Source: a virus. From it: DNA of 46,185 bases. Position numbers and translations under genes: made by a program. The notes below the pieces were generated by a model. It did not search any database. It saw nothing but the letters and a program-made list of their open reading frames with translations, and was not told the DNA's origin. Location of the stretch: positions 1 through 46,185 of the IMG/VR virus record IMGVR_UViG_3300044547_000416, one strand, 5' to 3'. Positions 7,849 to 18,383 of the stretch are shown here, piece by piece; the stretch's first letter is position 1, and each line of letters begins with the position of its first letter.

Positions 7849-9891
7849 ATGGCAATTAATACAATAAATAAAAATTTTAAAAACAAAGGTAAGGATATAA
7901 AATACCTTAATAAAGATTTTGCGGATTTTCGCCAAAACCTTATTGATTTTACTAAAACATATTTTCCAAAAACATATTCTGATTTTAATGAGACATCTCC
8001 TGGTATGATGTTTATAGAATTATCATCTTATATTGGCGATGTTCTTTCATACTATATAGATGATACTCTTAAAGAATCAATGATGTCATCGGCTGAGGAT
8101 ATTGGTAGTGTTATTTCATTAGCTCAATATTTGGGATATAAACCAAAAGTAACTGGAGCAGCAATAACGACATTATCTGTATATCAACTAGTACCCTCTA
8201 TTGGTAGTGGTATTAATAATAGCCCGGATAGTAGATATTATTTAAGAATAAAAAGTGGAATGAACGCCACATCAAAAACAAATTCAATAGAATTTGTAAC
8301 AACTGATATTGTAGATTTTTCCGATGAAACGGATAGAGAAATAACAGTGTATCAAACCGATTCTATTACAGGAGAACCTCTATTTTATTTAGTTAAAAAA
8401 TATGTTCAAGCAATATCAGCAACTAAAAAAACGTTAGATGTATCGTTTGGTTCTTACGAATCATTTCAAACAATAGATATTACAGATACAAATGTAATTC
8501 AAATATATGATTGTAGAGATTCTAATAATAATAAATGGTATGAAGTTCCTTATTTAGCACAGGAAATGGTTTTTATTGAACAACCAAATACAGAATCAAA
8601 TGATCCTGATTTATATCAATTTAAATCAACTGTTCCTTATGTTTTAAAAACTATTAAAACTCCAAAAAGATTTACTACAAAAATAAATACGGATAGTACA
8701 ACAACTATTCAATTTGGAGCAGGTGACCCATCGGCTAGTGATGAAATGTTAATACCAAATCTTAAAAATGTTGGATTAGGTCTTTCAAATTCAATTAGTA
8801 GATTGGAAGAATCTTTTGACCCTACTAATTTTTTAAAAACAAAAACATATGGTACATCCCCATCAAACACAACTATAACAATAACATATTTAGTTGGTGG
8901 TGGAATTAGTTCAAATGTAAATAGTGGAGAACTAACAACAATATCTGGAATTTCGTATGATGATGATACAACAAATTTAACTCAAGCAGAATTAGTAACA
9001 TATAATACAATTAAAAATTCTGTAGCTATTGATAATGAAGTACCTGCGGTTGGTGGTAAAAACGGAGACACTTTAGAAGAAATTAGACAAAATGCATTAG
9101 CAAACTTTGGAGCTCAAAATAGAGCAGTAACTGCAAAAGATTATCAAGTAAGAGTATTATCAATGCCATCTAAATTTGGAGCAATTGCAAAAGCATATGC
9201 AACTGCAGATGGTACATTAGATAATAATTCACCATCTTCTATATTAGCATCTCCAAAGCATTTGCAAGAATTTACGGATTTGGTAATGGGTTTTGTAAAT
9301 ACAACAGCCACTGGAACTAAACCAAATACTCAAACTATTCAAACTGATTTAAAAAACTTTTTTATAGGTAAAACTACAAATCAAAGTGAAAAAAATAATC
9401 CATTCGCAATTAACTTATATTTGTTAGGATATGATAATAATGGAAATTTAACTACACTTAATAGAGCAGTTAAAGAAAATCTTAAAACATATTTAAACGA
9501 ATATAAAATTTTAACCGATGGTATTAATATAATAGATGGTTTTATTGTTAATATAGGAATTGATTTTGAAATAATTGTATATGAAGGTTATAATAAATCT
9601 GAAATATTAACAAAATGTATTTCTGAATTGAAAGATTATTTTAGTATAGACAATTGGCAATTTAATCAAACTATTAATTTAAGTGAGGTTGAATTGTTAT
9701 TGGCAAACGTAGAGGGTGTATCATCTGTACCAAAGGTACAATTAACAAATAAATGTGGTGGCAATAATTATTCACCAAATTCATATAATATAGAAGCGGC
9801 AACTAAAGATAAGATTGTATATCCATCTTTAGACCCTTGTGTTTTTGAAATAAAGTTTCCAAATCAAGATATAAAAGGTAGAGTAAAATAA
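7849..9891 (+). CDS. 6: Baseplate wedge protein, gp6 / gpJ-like
   Basis: At 680 residues this is close to T4 gp6 in size. The N-terminus contains the conserved FADFRQNLIDFTKTYFP and ETSPGMMFIELSSYIGDVLSYYIDD segments, followed by QYLGYKP, all typical of gp6/baseplate J proteins. A middle beta-rich region and a C-terminal part with GGKNGDTLEEIRQNAL and RAVTAKDYQ are also usual for the family. gp6 homologues dimerise to make the inner ring of the baseplate that opens on contraction. It sits directly after gp25 and overlaps the next gene by one base (TAATG, 9889-9893). Confidence 0.85.
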   Translation: MAINTINKNFKNKGKDIKYLNKDFADFRQNLIDFTKTYFPKTYSDFNETSPGMMFIELSSYIGDVLSYYIDDTLKESMMSSAEDIGSVISLAQYLGYKPKVTGAAITTLSVYQLVPSIGSGINNSPDSRYYLRIKSGMNATSKTNSIEFVTTDIVDFSDETDREITVYQTDSITGEPLFYLVKKYVQAISATKKTLDVSFGSYESFQTIDITDTNVIQIYDCRDSNNNKWYEVPYLAQEMVFIEQPNTESNDPDLYQFKSTVPYVLKTIKTPKRFTTKINTDSTTTIQFGAGDPSASDEMLIPNLKNVGLGLSNSISRLEESFDPTNFLKTKTYGTSPSNTTITITYLVGGGISSNVNSGELTTISGISYDDDTTNLTQAELVTYNTIKNSVAIDNEVPAVGGKNGDTLEEIRQNALANFGAQNRAVTAKDYQVRVLSMPSKFGAIAKAYATADGTLDNNSPSSILASPKHLQEFTDLVMGFVNTTATGTKPNTQTIQTDLKNFFIGKTTNQSEKNNPFAINLYLLGYDNNGNLTTLNRAVKENLKTYLNEYKILTDGINIIDGFIVNIGIDFEIIVYEGYNKSEILTKCISELKDYFSIDNWQFNQTINLSEVELLLANVEGVSSVPKVQLTNKCGGNNYSPNSYNIEAATKDKIVYPSLDPCVFEIKFPNQDIKGRVK

Positions 9892-10964
9892 TGTATAACT
9901 TTTTAACAGCATCAAAAGATGCATCAGTTTATTTACAACAACCTAATCAAAATACTGGTTTAGACCAAATATTAGAAGTTAGTAAAGTTTATTATGGTGG
10001 TACTAAAGATATATCAAGAGCTTTAATTAAGTTTGATATATCTTCATTACATACTGGTTCTCATATAGAGGAAGCTTCCCTTTTACTTAAGGAAACTAAA
10101 AGTGAAGAAATACCATTAGAATATACATTATATGCACATCCAATTTCACAAAGTTGGGAAATGGGTATAGGTACTAGATTTGATGATATCTCAACCGAAG
10201 GTATTTCTTGGAGATATCGAGAGGGTAATTCAAAAATAGATTGGTTGAATGATACAACAAACGATGGTATAACTACGAATTTTGCAGCAGGTTCTACTGG
10301 TTCTTATGCGGGATATGGTGGAGTATGGTACACTAACTACCAATCAACTAAATTATATTCATATAATACAGCTGATGTAGTTATGAATATTAAATCAATG
10401 TTAAATGCATGGGTTAGTGGTTCTATTCCAAATGATGGTTTGATATTAAAACATGAAAATAGTTTAGAAGATAATACCGAAGATTATGGTATATTAAAAT
10501 TTTTTAGTAAGGAAACTCATACTATATATCAACCAAAAATAAGAATTGGATGGGATGACCAAATATTTCAAACTGGTTCATTGGCTCCATTAGTATCTGA
10601 ACAATTTAAAATTGGTATAACAAATAGTAAAAGTGAATACAAAGTTGGAACATCTCCAAAAGTTAGAATATTTGGTAGAGAGATGTACCCAGTAAAAACA
10701 TTTAATAATTCATTTAATCAATATAGTCAAATAAATTATTTACCAATTACATCTTATTATCAAATAACTGATTTAGAATCTGGAGATGTAATAATTCCTT
10801 TTTCAGAATATTCTAAAATTAGTTGTGATGAAAATGGAAACTATGTTCAATTGGATTTGAGAAATTGGGAAACTGATAGAGTTTATAAAATAGAGTTTAA
10901 AATAACATTCAATGATGGTGATGTTTATTTTGATAATGACATAACATTTAGCGTTGTAAAATAA
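9891..10964 (+). CDS. Virion protein with DNRLRE-like beta domain
   Basis: The first 200 residues read as a beta-sandwich of the DNRLRE type: an aligned series with DISRALIKFDISSL (40-53), a following SLLLKE strand and later ILKHENSLED. This fold occurs in secreted and surface proteins. The remainder is beta-rich with no catalytic motif. It is tightly packed between gp6 and a coiled-coil structural protein (one-base overlap before, one base after), so it is probably part of the baseplate periphery. Which T4 protein it replaces (gp7, gp8 or gp10 region) cannot be said. Confidence 0.65.
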   Translation: MYNFLTASKDASVYLQQPNQNTGLDQILEVSKVYYGGTKDISRALIKFDISSLHTGSHIEEASLLLKETKSEEIPLEYTLYAHPISQSWEMGIGTRFDDISTEGISWRYREGNSKIDWLNDTTNDGITTNFAAGSTGSYAGYGGVWYTNYQSTKLYSYNTADVVMNIKSMLNAWVSGSIPNDGLILKHENSLEDNTEDYGILKFFSKETHTIYQPKIRIGWDDQIFQTGSLAPLVSEQFKIGITNSKSEYKVGTSPKVRIFGREMYPVKTFNNSFNQYSQINYLPITSYYQITDLESGDVIIPFSEYSKISCDENGNYVQLDLRNWETDRVYKIEFKITFNDGDVYFDNDITFSVVK

Positions 10965-10965
10965 A

Positions 10966-12051
10966 ATGATAAAAACAGGATTACAAAATGAAAAGTTGGT
11001 TGGTAATATTATGGTTAGCGGTTCTTTAGGAATCAAACCAAAAAATACTAACGGTATTAATTTATTTGAAGAATTAGACGTAAATGATGGTGTCATTTCG
11101 GCAAAATTAACAAAACCAAATTATAATAATACTGAACTTAAAAAATCAATAGATACTGTAATTGTAGAATTAATACCAATTCAATTACCGGATTTACCGG
11201 ATACAGTATTACGTTCTGTTTATAATCCGGTAACACAATCGGTAATTGATTTAACTGCCGAAGTTGTAAGATTAAATAATAATATAGTAGATTTAAGAGC
11301 AAAAGTAAGTTCATTGGAAATTGTAACACAAAGTTTAATAATTGAAATAGATAACCAAAAAATTATTACAGCAACATTTCAAAATCAAACTCAATTAGCT
11401 AATTCTACAATAGAAACATCAATAGTTGATTTGCAAAATTCAATACAAAAAGCAACATCTGAGGCAATACAAAGAGTTTCATTGACGGCTAGAAATCAAT
11501 CATTAGAACAAGAAATAGCAGCACTTAGAATAGATATATCTGCAAAAGAACAATCATTAGCAGCTGGAGCAGTTTCAACTGGACAAATAGCAAGTATATT
11601 ATTTGATAAAGGAGACCCTACAAAAGAAACTACCAAACAAATGATTGGTATGGATTACAATGGAGCAGGCGCTAAAGCAAATGAATTTGGACCGCCTGGT
11701 AATGACTATCAAAAAACATTTAGAACATATTTTGAAGTAATTGCATCATCTGCTCTTACTGGTACAAAGGATATGACAGTAGATATAAAATTTACAGGTA
11801 GAATAACACAATCTCCTTGGGATTTTGGAGTATCATTTCCTCTTAAATTAAAAAGTGGCGAAACTAAAAGATTTGAAATGAAAAAACCCACCGAATATTG
11901 GAAAAAGCAGGGAGGTTTATTTGATGTTGGTACTTGGCCTTTTTTAAAATGGAAACCAAGTGAATATGATTTTACTATGAGTATTATTGTAACTGATAGT
12001 GCTGGTAAAACTGAAAATAAAGATTTTACATTCCATATATACAAATATTAG
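10966..12051 (+). CDS. Coiled-coil structural protein, fibre- or whisker-like
   Basis: After a short beta-rich N-terminus the protein has a long helical stretch from about residue 88 to 200 with regular Leu/Ile/Val spacing (VVRLNNNIVDLRAKVSSLE and following), predicted to form a parallel coiled coil. A globular beta-domain fills residues 235-361, with W and aromatic residues (SPWDFGVSFPLKL, EYDFTMSIIVTD). A trimeric rod with a head domain would suit a baseplate spoke, short fibre or collar whisker. No family name can be supported. Confidence 0.65.
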   Translation: MIKTGLQNEKLVGNIMVSGSLGIKPKNTNGINLFEELDVNDGVISAKLTKPNYNNTELKKSIDTVIVELIPIQLPDLPDTVLRSVYNPVTQSVIDLTAEVVRLNNNIVDLRAKVSSLEIVTQSLIIEIDNQKIITATFQNQTQLANSTIETSIVDLQNSIQKATSEAIQRVSLTARNQSLEQEIAALRIDISAKEQSLAAGAVSTGQIASILFDKGDPTKETTKQMIGMDYNGAGAKANEFGPPGNDYQKTFRTYFEVIASSALTGTKDMTVDIKFTGRITQSPWDFGVSFPLKLKSGETKRFEMKKPTEYWKKQGGLFDVGTWPFLKWKPSEYDFTMSIIVTDSAGKTENKDFTFHIYKY

Positions 12052-12067
12052 TAAATACATATAATAA

Positions 12068-13291
12068 ATGGCAATACAAAATTTTAAAAATATAGTTGAT
12101 TCAAAAGCGTATAGAATTGATGCTAAAGATAGAGAAATCTTTGAAACTGGAGATTTGCAATCTTTTTTTGGATTAAGTGATTCTGATTCGATTGAATTTA
12201 TAGTATATGATGCAAACGATAATCAATTGCCGCAATCAAATTATGGGGTTGCTAGATATATACCATTAACAACTCAAAATATTAGAGATTATTTTCTTAT
12301 AGCAGATGGTACTTTATTTCAAGCTTTGAATTTTCCAAATGAATACTTTATTGATGTTGAAAGATTATTAAAAGAGGCGGGATATAATAATGGTATATTT
12401 AAAACACAAATTACTTTAATAAGTAATAGAATTGGTAGTAATTCAAAGTATGATAAACTTTGGATTTCTGAAATATCCCCATCAAGAACAGAAATAAGAT
12501 TATTACCATTAAAAAGAAAAGAAACCGAAAATACTGATTTATTTCAAAGATTTGGTGTAATGGTATATGATGGTGAATTCAGAGATGATACAATTTATTA
12601 CGCACTAGAATTTATTGAAAAAATAAATCCAATTCAAATATCAACTTATATAAAAGAAAAGTATTCTGAAAATTGGTTTAATAAACTTAATGCAGAATTT
12701 AAGATAACTGGATTTGAAATATTTGCATCAACGGTTCATAATAAATTCATGCAATCAGCATTATACGAATTTACAAATAGAATATCCGATATAAGAAACT
12801 TAGAATATGGTAGTCCAAAACCAATCAAACCACCATTACAACTTTCAAAAAATACTATTCAAGATACTTGTTATAAGCTTTTAATAAAAGCAATTGATTT
12901 CTATTTATCAACACCAACATTTAGCGAAAACTCAACATATGATACACAAACAGATGATAGTTTGGATATTGTTGGGCAGGTATTACAAAGAACTGAGGCG
13001 GATACTAAAATAGATACTACCGAACCTGTTATTAAAAAAGCCGAAATAATTAAGATAAATAATGTTGAGTTGGATGTGGTATTAGAAAAGGAAATTCCAA
13101 TACCAGACGATATTGAGCCAGAACCAACCCCCGAACCAATAGTTCCAACACCACCATCTGGAGGAGGTGGAGGTGGAGGCGGCGGGTATATTGGTGGTGG
13201 TGCATCATCAATTGGAAATCCTGAAGATGGCGGATTGGGTAGACCTAATTTAGGAGATGGTGGATTGGGTAGAGTTGAAGAAGTAAAATAA
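12068..13291 (+). CDS. Baseplate-region structural protein with Pro/Gly-rich tail
   Basis: Residues 1-330 look globular; the start, with KDREIFETGDLQSFFGLSDSDSIEF, is a pattern I associate with structural proteins of large and distant T4-like phages, function unknown. The C-terminus is unusual: an acidic Pro-Glu stretch (PDDIEPEPTPEPIVPTPP), then a run of nine glycines and further Gly-rich repeats (DGGLGRPNLGDGGLGR). Such tails often make flexible or sticky contacts. The gene follows the coiled-coil gene after 16 bases with no ATATTTATA box in the gap, so it is probably read through from upstream. Confidence 0.65.
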   Translation: MAIQNFKNIVDSKAYRIDAKDREIFETGDLQSFFGLSDSDSIEFIVYDANDNQLPQSNYGVARYIPLTTQNIRDYFLIADGTLFQALNFPNEYFIDVERLLKEAGYNNGIFKTQITLISNRIGSNSKYDKLWISEISPSRTEIRLLPLKRKETENTDLFQRFGVMVYDGEFRDDTIYYALEFIEKINPIQISTYIKEKYSENWFNKLNAEFKITGFEIFASTVHNKFMQSALYEFTNRISDIRNLEYGSPKPIKPPLQLSKNTIQDTCYKLLIKAIDFYLSTPTFSENSTYDTQTDDSLDIVGQVLQRTEADTKIDTTEPVIKKAEIIKINNVELDVVLEKEIPIPDDIEPEPTPEPIVPTPPSGGGGGGGGGYIGGGASSIGNPEDGGLGRPNLGDGGLGRVEEVK

Positions 13292-13306
13292 AGTAATTGT
13301 AGAAAA

Positions 13307-16300
13307 ATGATAAAGTCAGATGAACTATTGTGGGGTAACTCTTTAACCAATGAAAATGGTATTAATTATGTAATACCCTCTTTAGGTGGTGAAGCTGGTA
13401 ATGGTACTGAATACACTCCAATTGCAGTTGGTACTTACAATGGTACTGTAAATTCTGATGCTAATACATTCTTTTTAGTTAAAGCAAATGTACCAGGAGC
13501 TAGTATATATTTGGATGGTGAGTATATAAATAAAGAAACACCAAATAAAATTAATATTCAATTAAGTGATATACTTGGAAAGGCTCAAGGATATTATGAA
13601 ATAACCCTTAAAAAAAGTGGATATAACTCAATTGAAAAATATGTCATATATGCATCAACAAATCCTGAGTATGGTAACGATATATATTACAATAAAGAAA
13701 CCGAATTAAGTTCTAAATATAATAATAAGGCTCCATATATAATTTCAATAAAAAAATATATAAATGATGTAGACCAAAATTTTGAATATGATGACTCGGT
13801 TAAGCAACCAACATTAGATTTTATTTTAACTGAAAAGCCTATTGATACTCCTGAGGATGATGTGGTTTCTTTTAAAAAATTAACAATAACACTTGATAAT
13901 AATTATGTTAAATTAGTACAAGATAAATCAAAATCAATATCTTTAATTGCTGGTCTTAATACAATAGATGCTGAGGTTGGGTCAACATTTTCAATAGCAT
14001 CTTCTGATATAACAAAATACAAAATTAAATCTATAACTTTAAATGCAGTTAATAGAAAAGAAAGAGTATTAGAAGCAAAAGAATTAGAAAGTATATCTAC
14101 AAATATTGCATTAGATTATGATACAAATGTAATAATAGTAACTGAAAAATTAAAAGTACTTACTAAAGATATTCCTGGCCTTGAACTGGTAAATTCAGAA
14201 ACAAGCAGAATTTATAATATAAATAGCAAAATAGATGCACCAATCGGAGTAAAAAAGATTGGAACTGTTGAAAAAATTACAGCATATGTAAATAACGAAA
14301 AATATGAATTTGCTAATTTAGGAAATACAACATCCGAAATATTATTAATTCCAGCAAAAGCATTTTCAGTAATAGGCAATTATAGAATTATATTAGTACC
14401 ATCGAATTCGGAAGGAGACGGTGATATTATTCAATTAATCTATAACATAGTCGATGATGTTTATGTAGGGGTTCCTGATATTAGGAATATACAATATCCA
14501 TCTGAATTAAGAGGACCTGATTATGTTGGAACTAATGTTGATTTTACTATATCGTATGATTCGATTAATACAACTTTTGTAAGACTTTATGCTGGTAAGG
14601 CTTACATGCAATTGCATTCAAAAGGTAAGCAGAGTTTAAATATAGAAACTCTATTGGGATTATATGATACGCCACCTGCACAAGATGGAGAATATATTTC
14701 ATTAGAATTAAAACTTATACCATACAATACAAGTGGAAAATCCGAAGTTGTTGGTAAAGCCGAATCTGTATTTATTAAATTTATAAAAAGTAAATTACTA
14801 ATTCCTAGAAGTGTAGCTATTAATAGAATAGCTGAAGCCTTTAAGAATCAATTTAAATCAATCGAAGTTCGTGATGATTCATCTAAATATCTTACACATT
14901 TATTACACTTAGGAGATGGAAATAATAAAGTAATTACAACTTGGACTGGTAGTCAAGAATCTCTTATTTTAAAATTATACGAACCTGTACCAACGGATAT
15001 ACAAACAAATCAATTAGTATGGATATCCAAATTACAATCAAATCCAATTATTGAAACAGTAACTTTACTTGGTACGAGTGAGCAGTTTTGTCCTCCATTA
15101 AAAGGACCAAATTTTTCAATAGAAGCTGATAATGGTATTGGGTATAAAGTATATGATGATTTATTAGCTAGCGGTTCTACTACATCAACAGATTTATTAT
15201 TCAAATACACACAGCAAAATGGAATAGATACTACTAAATTAAACATTCAATATGTGAGTGGTTCTGATTATTTATTTGAAAATTTTGTAAACTTCGGTTC
15301 AGCTGAAGAAAGAATTAACAATTTCTTTTATAAAGTACAATTAATAGAAAACTATGAAAGTACTTATGAAAAATTAACAAGTGGTAGTGCTTGGACTGGT
15401 TCTATATCTGTTGTAAATGAAGCATCTAAAGTATTAAGTTCTATTAGTGAAATTAAAAGAGCATTTGATGGATTTGAAAATTTATTATATACATCATCAT
15501 CTATATACACAACATCAACAGTAGAATCTATATCATATCCATATAGCGGAAGTTCTAGAATAACAACCAATAATGCAGTTGCATTAGATTGGTATAATTC
15601 TGTAGTAAATATTGCATATGAATATGATAAATACAATAAGAATTGCTTAATAAATAATTTACCTGAATTCATAAAAGAAAATTCGGAAAATGAAGATTTT
15701 GCTACTTTCTTAGATATGATTGGCAATCACTATGATATAATATGGTCATATATAAATTCAATAGGTAGTAATAAAGTATTAGAACATAATCAATTGAATG
15801 GTATAGCAAATGATATGGTATATCAAATGTTAAAATCATTTGGTTGGGATGGTAGAAAAGCATATGATTCTCAATTTCTTTGGGAATATGCATTTGGATT
15901 AAATAAAGATGGTACACAAAAATATGGAAAAGATTTTGGAACTGAACCTGTATCTTTGAAAAGTGCTAATGAAGAAGTTTGGAGAAGAATATTAAATAAC
16001 TTACCTTATTTATTAAAACATAAGGGTACGGCTAGAGCTATGAAAGCTATTATGGCTTGTTATGGTGTTCCTCAATCTATGTTGACTATAATGGAGTTTG
16101 GTGGACCTCAAAATCCAACCAACGGAGCTGTAACTAAATTTACATATGATGATAGAACAGCTGCCATTTCTTTAGTTGAAACTTCATCAATAATAGTTCC
16201 TTGGCATATAACTCCAAGTACAAGTACATATCCAACATCAATTGAGTTAGCATTTAAACCATCCGAATTAACATCAACAGCAACTTTAATTTCTGGTAGT

Positions 16301-18328
16301 GAATTTACATTAAATTTAATTAAAACAACTGGTTCATTTGGTACTTTACAATTAAATTTTGGTGGAGATGCTTCACCAAGTACATACTTTGAAACAAGTG
16401 GAACTTACTATCCATATGTTAGTGTCATATATGCATATGGTCCGGATTTAGTCACAGGTAGCTTAGATTTCCCAATATCAACCGAATATTATTCTCATGT
16501 ATTACTTAATAAAACTGACATAGGTAGTGGGAACTCTCAATATGATGTTTATTTAAATACATCAAACGGAACTAGAATAACAACATCTGTTCATTTATCT
16601 ATTACTGGTAGTAGTTCACAATGGGATACTGGTAGTAGTATATTAGTAGGTGGTAGTGGGTTTGTTGGTGAGTTGGATGAATTCCGTTTATGGAAAACCC
16701 CATTACAGGTTTCTAAATTTAATAATCATACATTACATCCAAACGCTATTAATGGTAATCATATATCTTCCTCATCTGATGATTTAATATTTAGATTGGA
16801 TTTTGAATTACCTAGAAATAGAAAAGCAGCAGACAATGGTCCTTTACCTAAAGATGCATCCGACATATATATAAATAATGTTGCTATAAGTAACGAATAT
16901 GGAGCAAACCACGCAACTGCAAGTAATTTTTATTCAGCAAATACATATCCATATCAATATGTTCCATATGACAGAACTGTAACTGCAAATGTTCCATCTG
17001 TTGGATTTGGATACGGTAATAAAATTAGATTTGAAAATCAATATACTATTGGTGGAACTCCTTTATTTGATTTAGAAACTGCTGAAAGAACTAATACTGT
17101 TATAGATTTATCTTATAAAACAAGAGTAACACAAAAATCATTTGATAGAGCTCCTGTTGATTCAAATCGTTTAGGATTATTCCTTTCTCCAACTAAAGAA
17201 TTGAATATGGATATTCTAAAAGCATTTGGAGATTTTAATATTGATAATTATATCGGAGATTATGGGGATGAATATAAAGACCATTATTCTGAATTAGACA
17301 AATTAAGAGTTTATTATTTCAAAAGATTAAACAGAGATATCTACGAATATATAAGATTGGTTAAGTACATTGATAAATCTTTATTTGATGTATTACAGGA
17401 TGTTGCACCTGCTAGAGCAAATGTTTCTAAAGGATTGTTAATAGAACCTCATTTTTTAGAAAGAAATAAAACCTTATGGAATAAACCAGAGACGGATTAT
17501 AAAGATATTAATGCATTAATTGATACAACTGATTCAAAAAATATTGAAATGGATTTACCTATGGAAGATGCTCATCTTGATGCAACTGAAATAGCAATAT
17601 TTGATTTTGATTATGATAAAATTGATGGTTTAATAACACATGATGATTTATACTTATTAAAAGGTACTACTCCGTTTTATACTGGTGAATTTGAAAATTC
17701 ATTTAGTGGGTCATTGATAGGAACAGCTCCAATGTGGGATGCCTCAATACAAGCACCTGTAACTGGAAGTATTATAGCTGAATTGTTTGGAAATTACCAA
17801 GCTGTCGGTATGGAAATAAATAATGGATTTGGATTTTACGGAGAAAATTCAGTAAGTATTGTTACTACACTGGATATTAATGGAAATATAAATAAAAATA
17901 GAAAAATAATTAATTTACTTAAAAAATCATATATAGAAAATGTAAAAACTCAAATTTCAGGATATCCTACAATTGGTGCATTACCGGGGGAGCAAGTAGT
18001 TTACGATTATCTTCCTGTAACAAAATATAAATACGAAGTTAATATAATACCATTTGCAACTGGCTCATATGGAGTACCTATTGTACCAAGTATAGGTGGT
18101 GATGTTGTATCTGTACTTCCTTTAAATAATTATTTTTATACCCATTACAAATATAAAAATAATTTAGGAGAAGGTATGATTCGCTCATTCTGGAAAGGTT
18201 CTACTCAAGATTCTACAACTACACCTGATGGATTATCACCGGTTGAAACATTTAGTACAAATGCTAATATCCTTAGAGTGGCTAATACTGGAAGAGGTAG
18301 TGGAGAACCAATATTGGAAGTGGATTAA
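13307..18328 (+). CDS. Giant baseplate/tail structural protein (1673 aa) with PEGA-like and LamG-like parts
   Basis: Residues about 55-115 (VPGASIYLDGEYINKETP...) resemble a PEGA domain, a surface beta fold. A long beta-rich region follows. A helical block at about 780-920 (LPEFIKENSENEDFATFLD; EEVWRRILNNLPYLLKHKG) is the most conserved-looking part and resembles a structural core. At about 965-1135 there is a LamG/concanavalin-like domain ending in GELDEFRLWKTPL, a fold that often binds sugars. The C-terminal third is mixed. By size and position after gp25 and gp6 it may take the place of T4 gp7 or gp10, though the sequence does not prove this. The LamG-like part may contact host glycans. 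Confidence 0.7.
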   Translation: MIKSDELLWGNSLTNENGINYVIPSLGGEAGNGTEYTPIAVGTYNGTVNSDANTFFLVKANVPGASIYLDGEYINKETPNKINIQLSDILGKAQGYYEITLKKSGYNSIEKYVIYASTNPEYGNDIYYNKETELSSKYNNKAPYIISIKKYINDVDQNFEYDDSVKQPTLDFILTEKPIDTPEDDVVSFKKLTITLDNNYVKLVQDKSKSISLIAGLNTIDAEVGSTFSIASSDITKYKIKSITLNAVNRKERVLEAKELESISTNIALDYDTNVIIVTEKLKVLTKDIPGLELVNSETSRIYNINSKIDAPIGVKKIGTVEKITAYVNNEKYEFANLGNTTSEILLIPAKAFSVIGNYRIILVPSNSEGDGDIIQLIYNIVDDVYVGVPDIRNIQYPSELRGPDYVGTNVDFTISYDSINTTFVRLYAGKAYMQLHSKGKQSLNIETLLGLYDTPPAQDGEYISLELKLIPYNTSGKSEVVGKAESVFIKFIKSKLLIPRSVAINRIAEAFKNQFKSIEVRDDSSKYLTHLLHLGDGNNKVITTWTGSQESLILKLYEPVPTDIQTNQLVWISKLQSNPIIETVTLLGTSEQFCPPLKGPNFSIEADNGIGYKVYDDLLASGSTTSTDLLFKYTQQNGIDTTKLNIQYVSGSDYLFENFVNFGSAEERINNFFYKVQLIENYESTYEKLTSGSAWTGSISVVNEASKVLSSISEIKRAFDGFENLLYTSSSIYTTSTVESISYPYSGSSRITTNNAVALDWYNSVVNIAYEYDKYNKNCLINNLPEFIKENSENEDFATFLDMIGNHYDIIWSYINSIGSNKVLEHNQLNGIANDMVYQMLKSFGWDGRKAYDSQFLWEYAFGLNKDGTQKYGKDFGTEPVSLKSANEEVWRRILNNLPYLLKHKGTARAMKAIMACYGVPQSMLTIMEFGGPQNPTNGAVTKFTYDDRTAAISLVETSSIIVPWHITPSTSTYPTSIELAFKPSELTSTATLISGSEFTLNLIKTTGSFGTLQLNFGGDASPSTYFETSGTYYPYVSVIYAYGPDLVTGSLDFPISTEYYSHVLLNKTDIGSGNSQYDVYLNTSNGTRITTSVHLSITGSSSQWDTGSSILVGGSGFVGELDEFRLWKTPLQVSKFNNHTLHPNAINGNHISSSSDDLIFRLDFELPRNRKAADNGPLPKDASDIYINNVAISNEYGANHATASNFYSANTYPYQYVPYDRTVTANVPSVGFGYGNKIRFENQYTIGGTPLFDLETAERTNTVIDLSYKTRVTQKSFDRAPVDSNRLGLFLSPTKELNMDILKAFGDFNIDNYIGDYGDEYKDHYSELDKLRVYYFKRLNRDIYEYIRLVKYIDKSLFDVLQDVAPARANVSKGLLIEPHFLERNKTLWNKPETDYKDINALIDTTDSKNIEMDLPMEDAHLDATEIAIFDFDYDKIDGLITHDDLYLLKGTTPFYTGEFENSFSGSLIGTAPMWDASIQAPVTGSIIAELFGNYQAVGMEINNGFGFYGENSVSIVTTLDINGNINKNRKIINLLKKSYIENVKTQISGYPTIGALPGEQVVYDYLPVTKYKYEVNIIPFATGSYGVPIVPSIGGDVVSVLPLNNYFYTHYKYKNNLGEGMIRSFWKGSTQDSTTTPDGLSPVETFSTNANILRVANTGRGSGEPILEVD

Positions 18329-18348
18329 TTTGAAAATAAAAATAAGTT

Positions 18349-18357
18349 ATATTTATA
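18349..18357 (+). promoter_or_regulatory. Candidate late promoter box ATATTTATA
   Basis: Exact ATATTTATA, 26 bases before the ATG at 18384, in a 55-base gap after the 1673-residue gene. Confidence 0.55.
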
Positions 18358-18383
18358 GAATATAGAATAAAAACAATTCAAAA

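Noticed and set aside
12901-13350. A minus-strand open frame with a poly-Pro run
   Set aside because: It is the complement of the poly-Gly end of the baseplate-region gene, which has the coherent protein on the plus strand.
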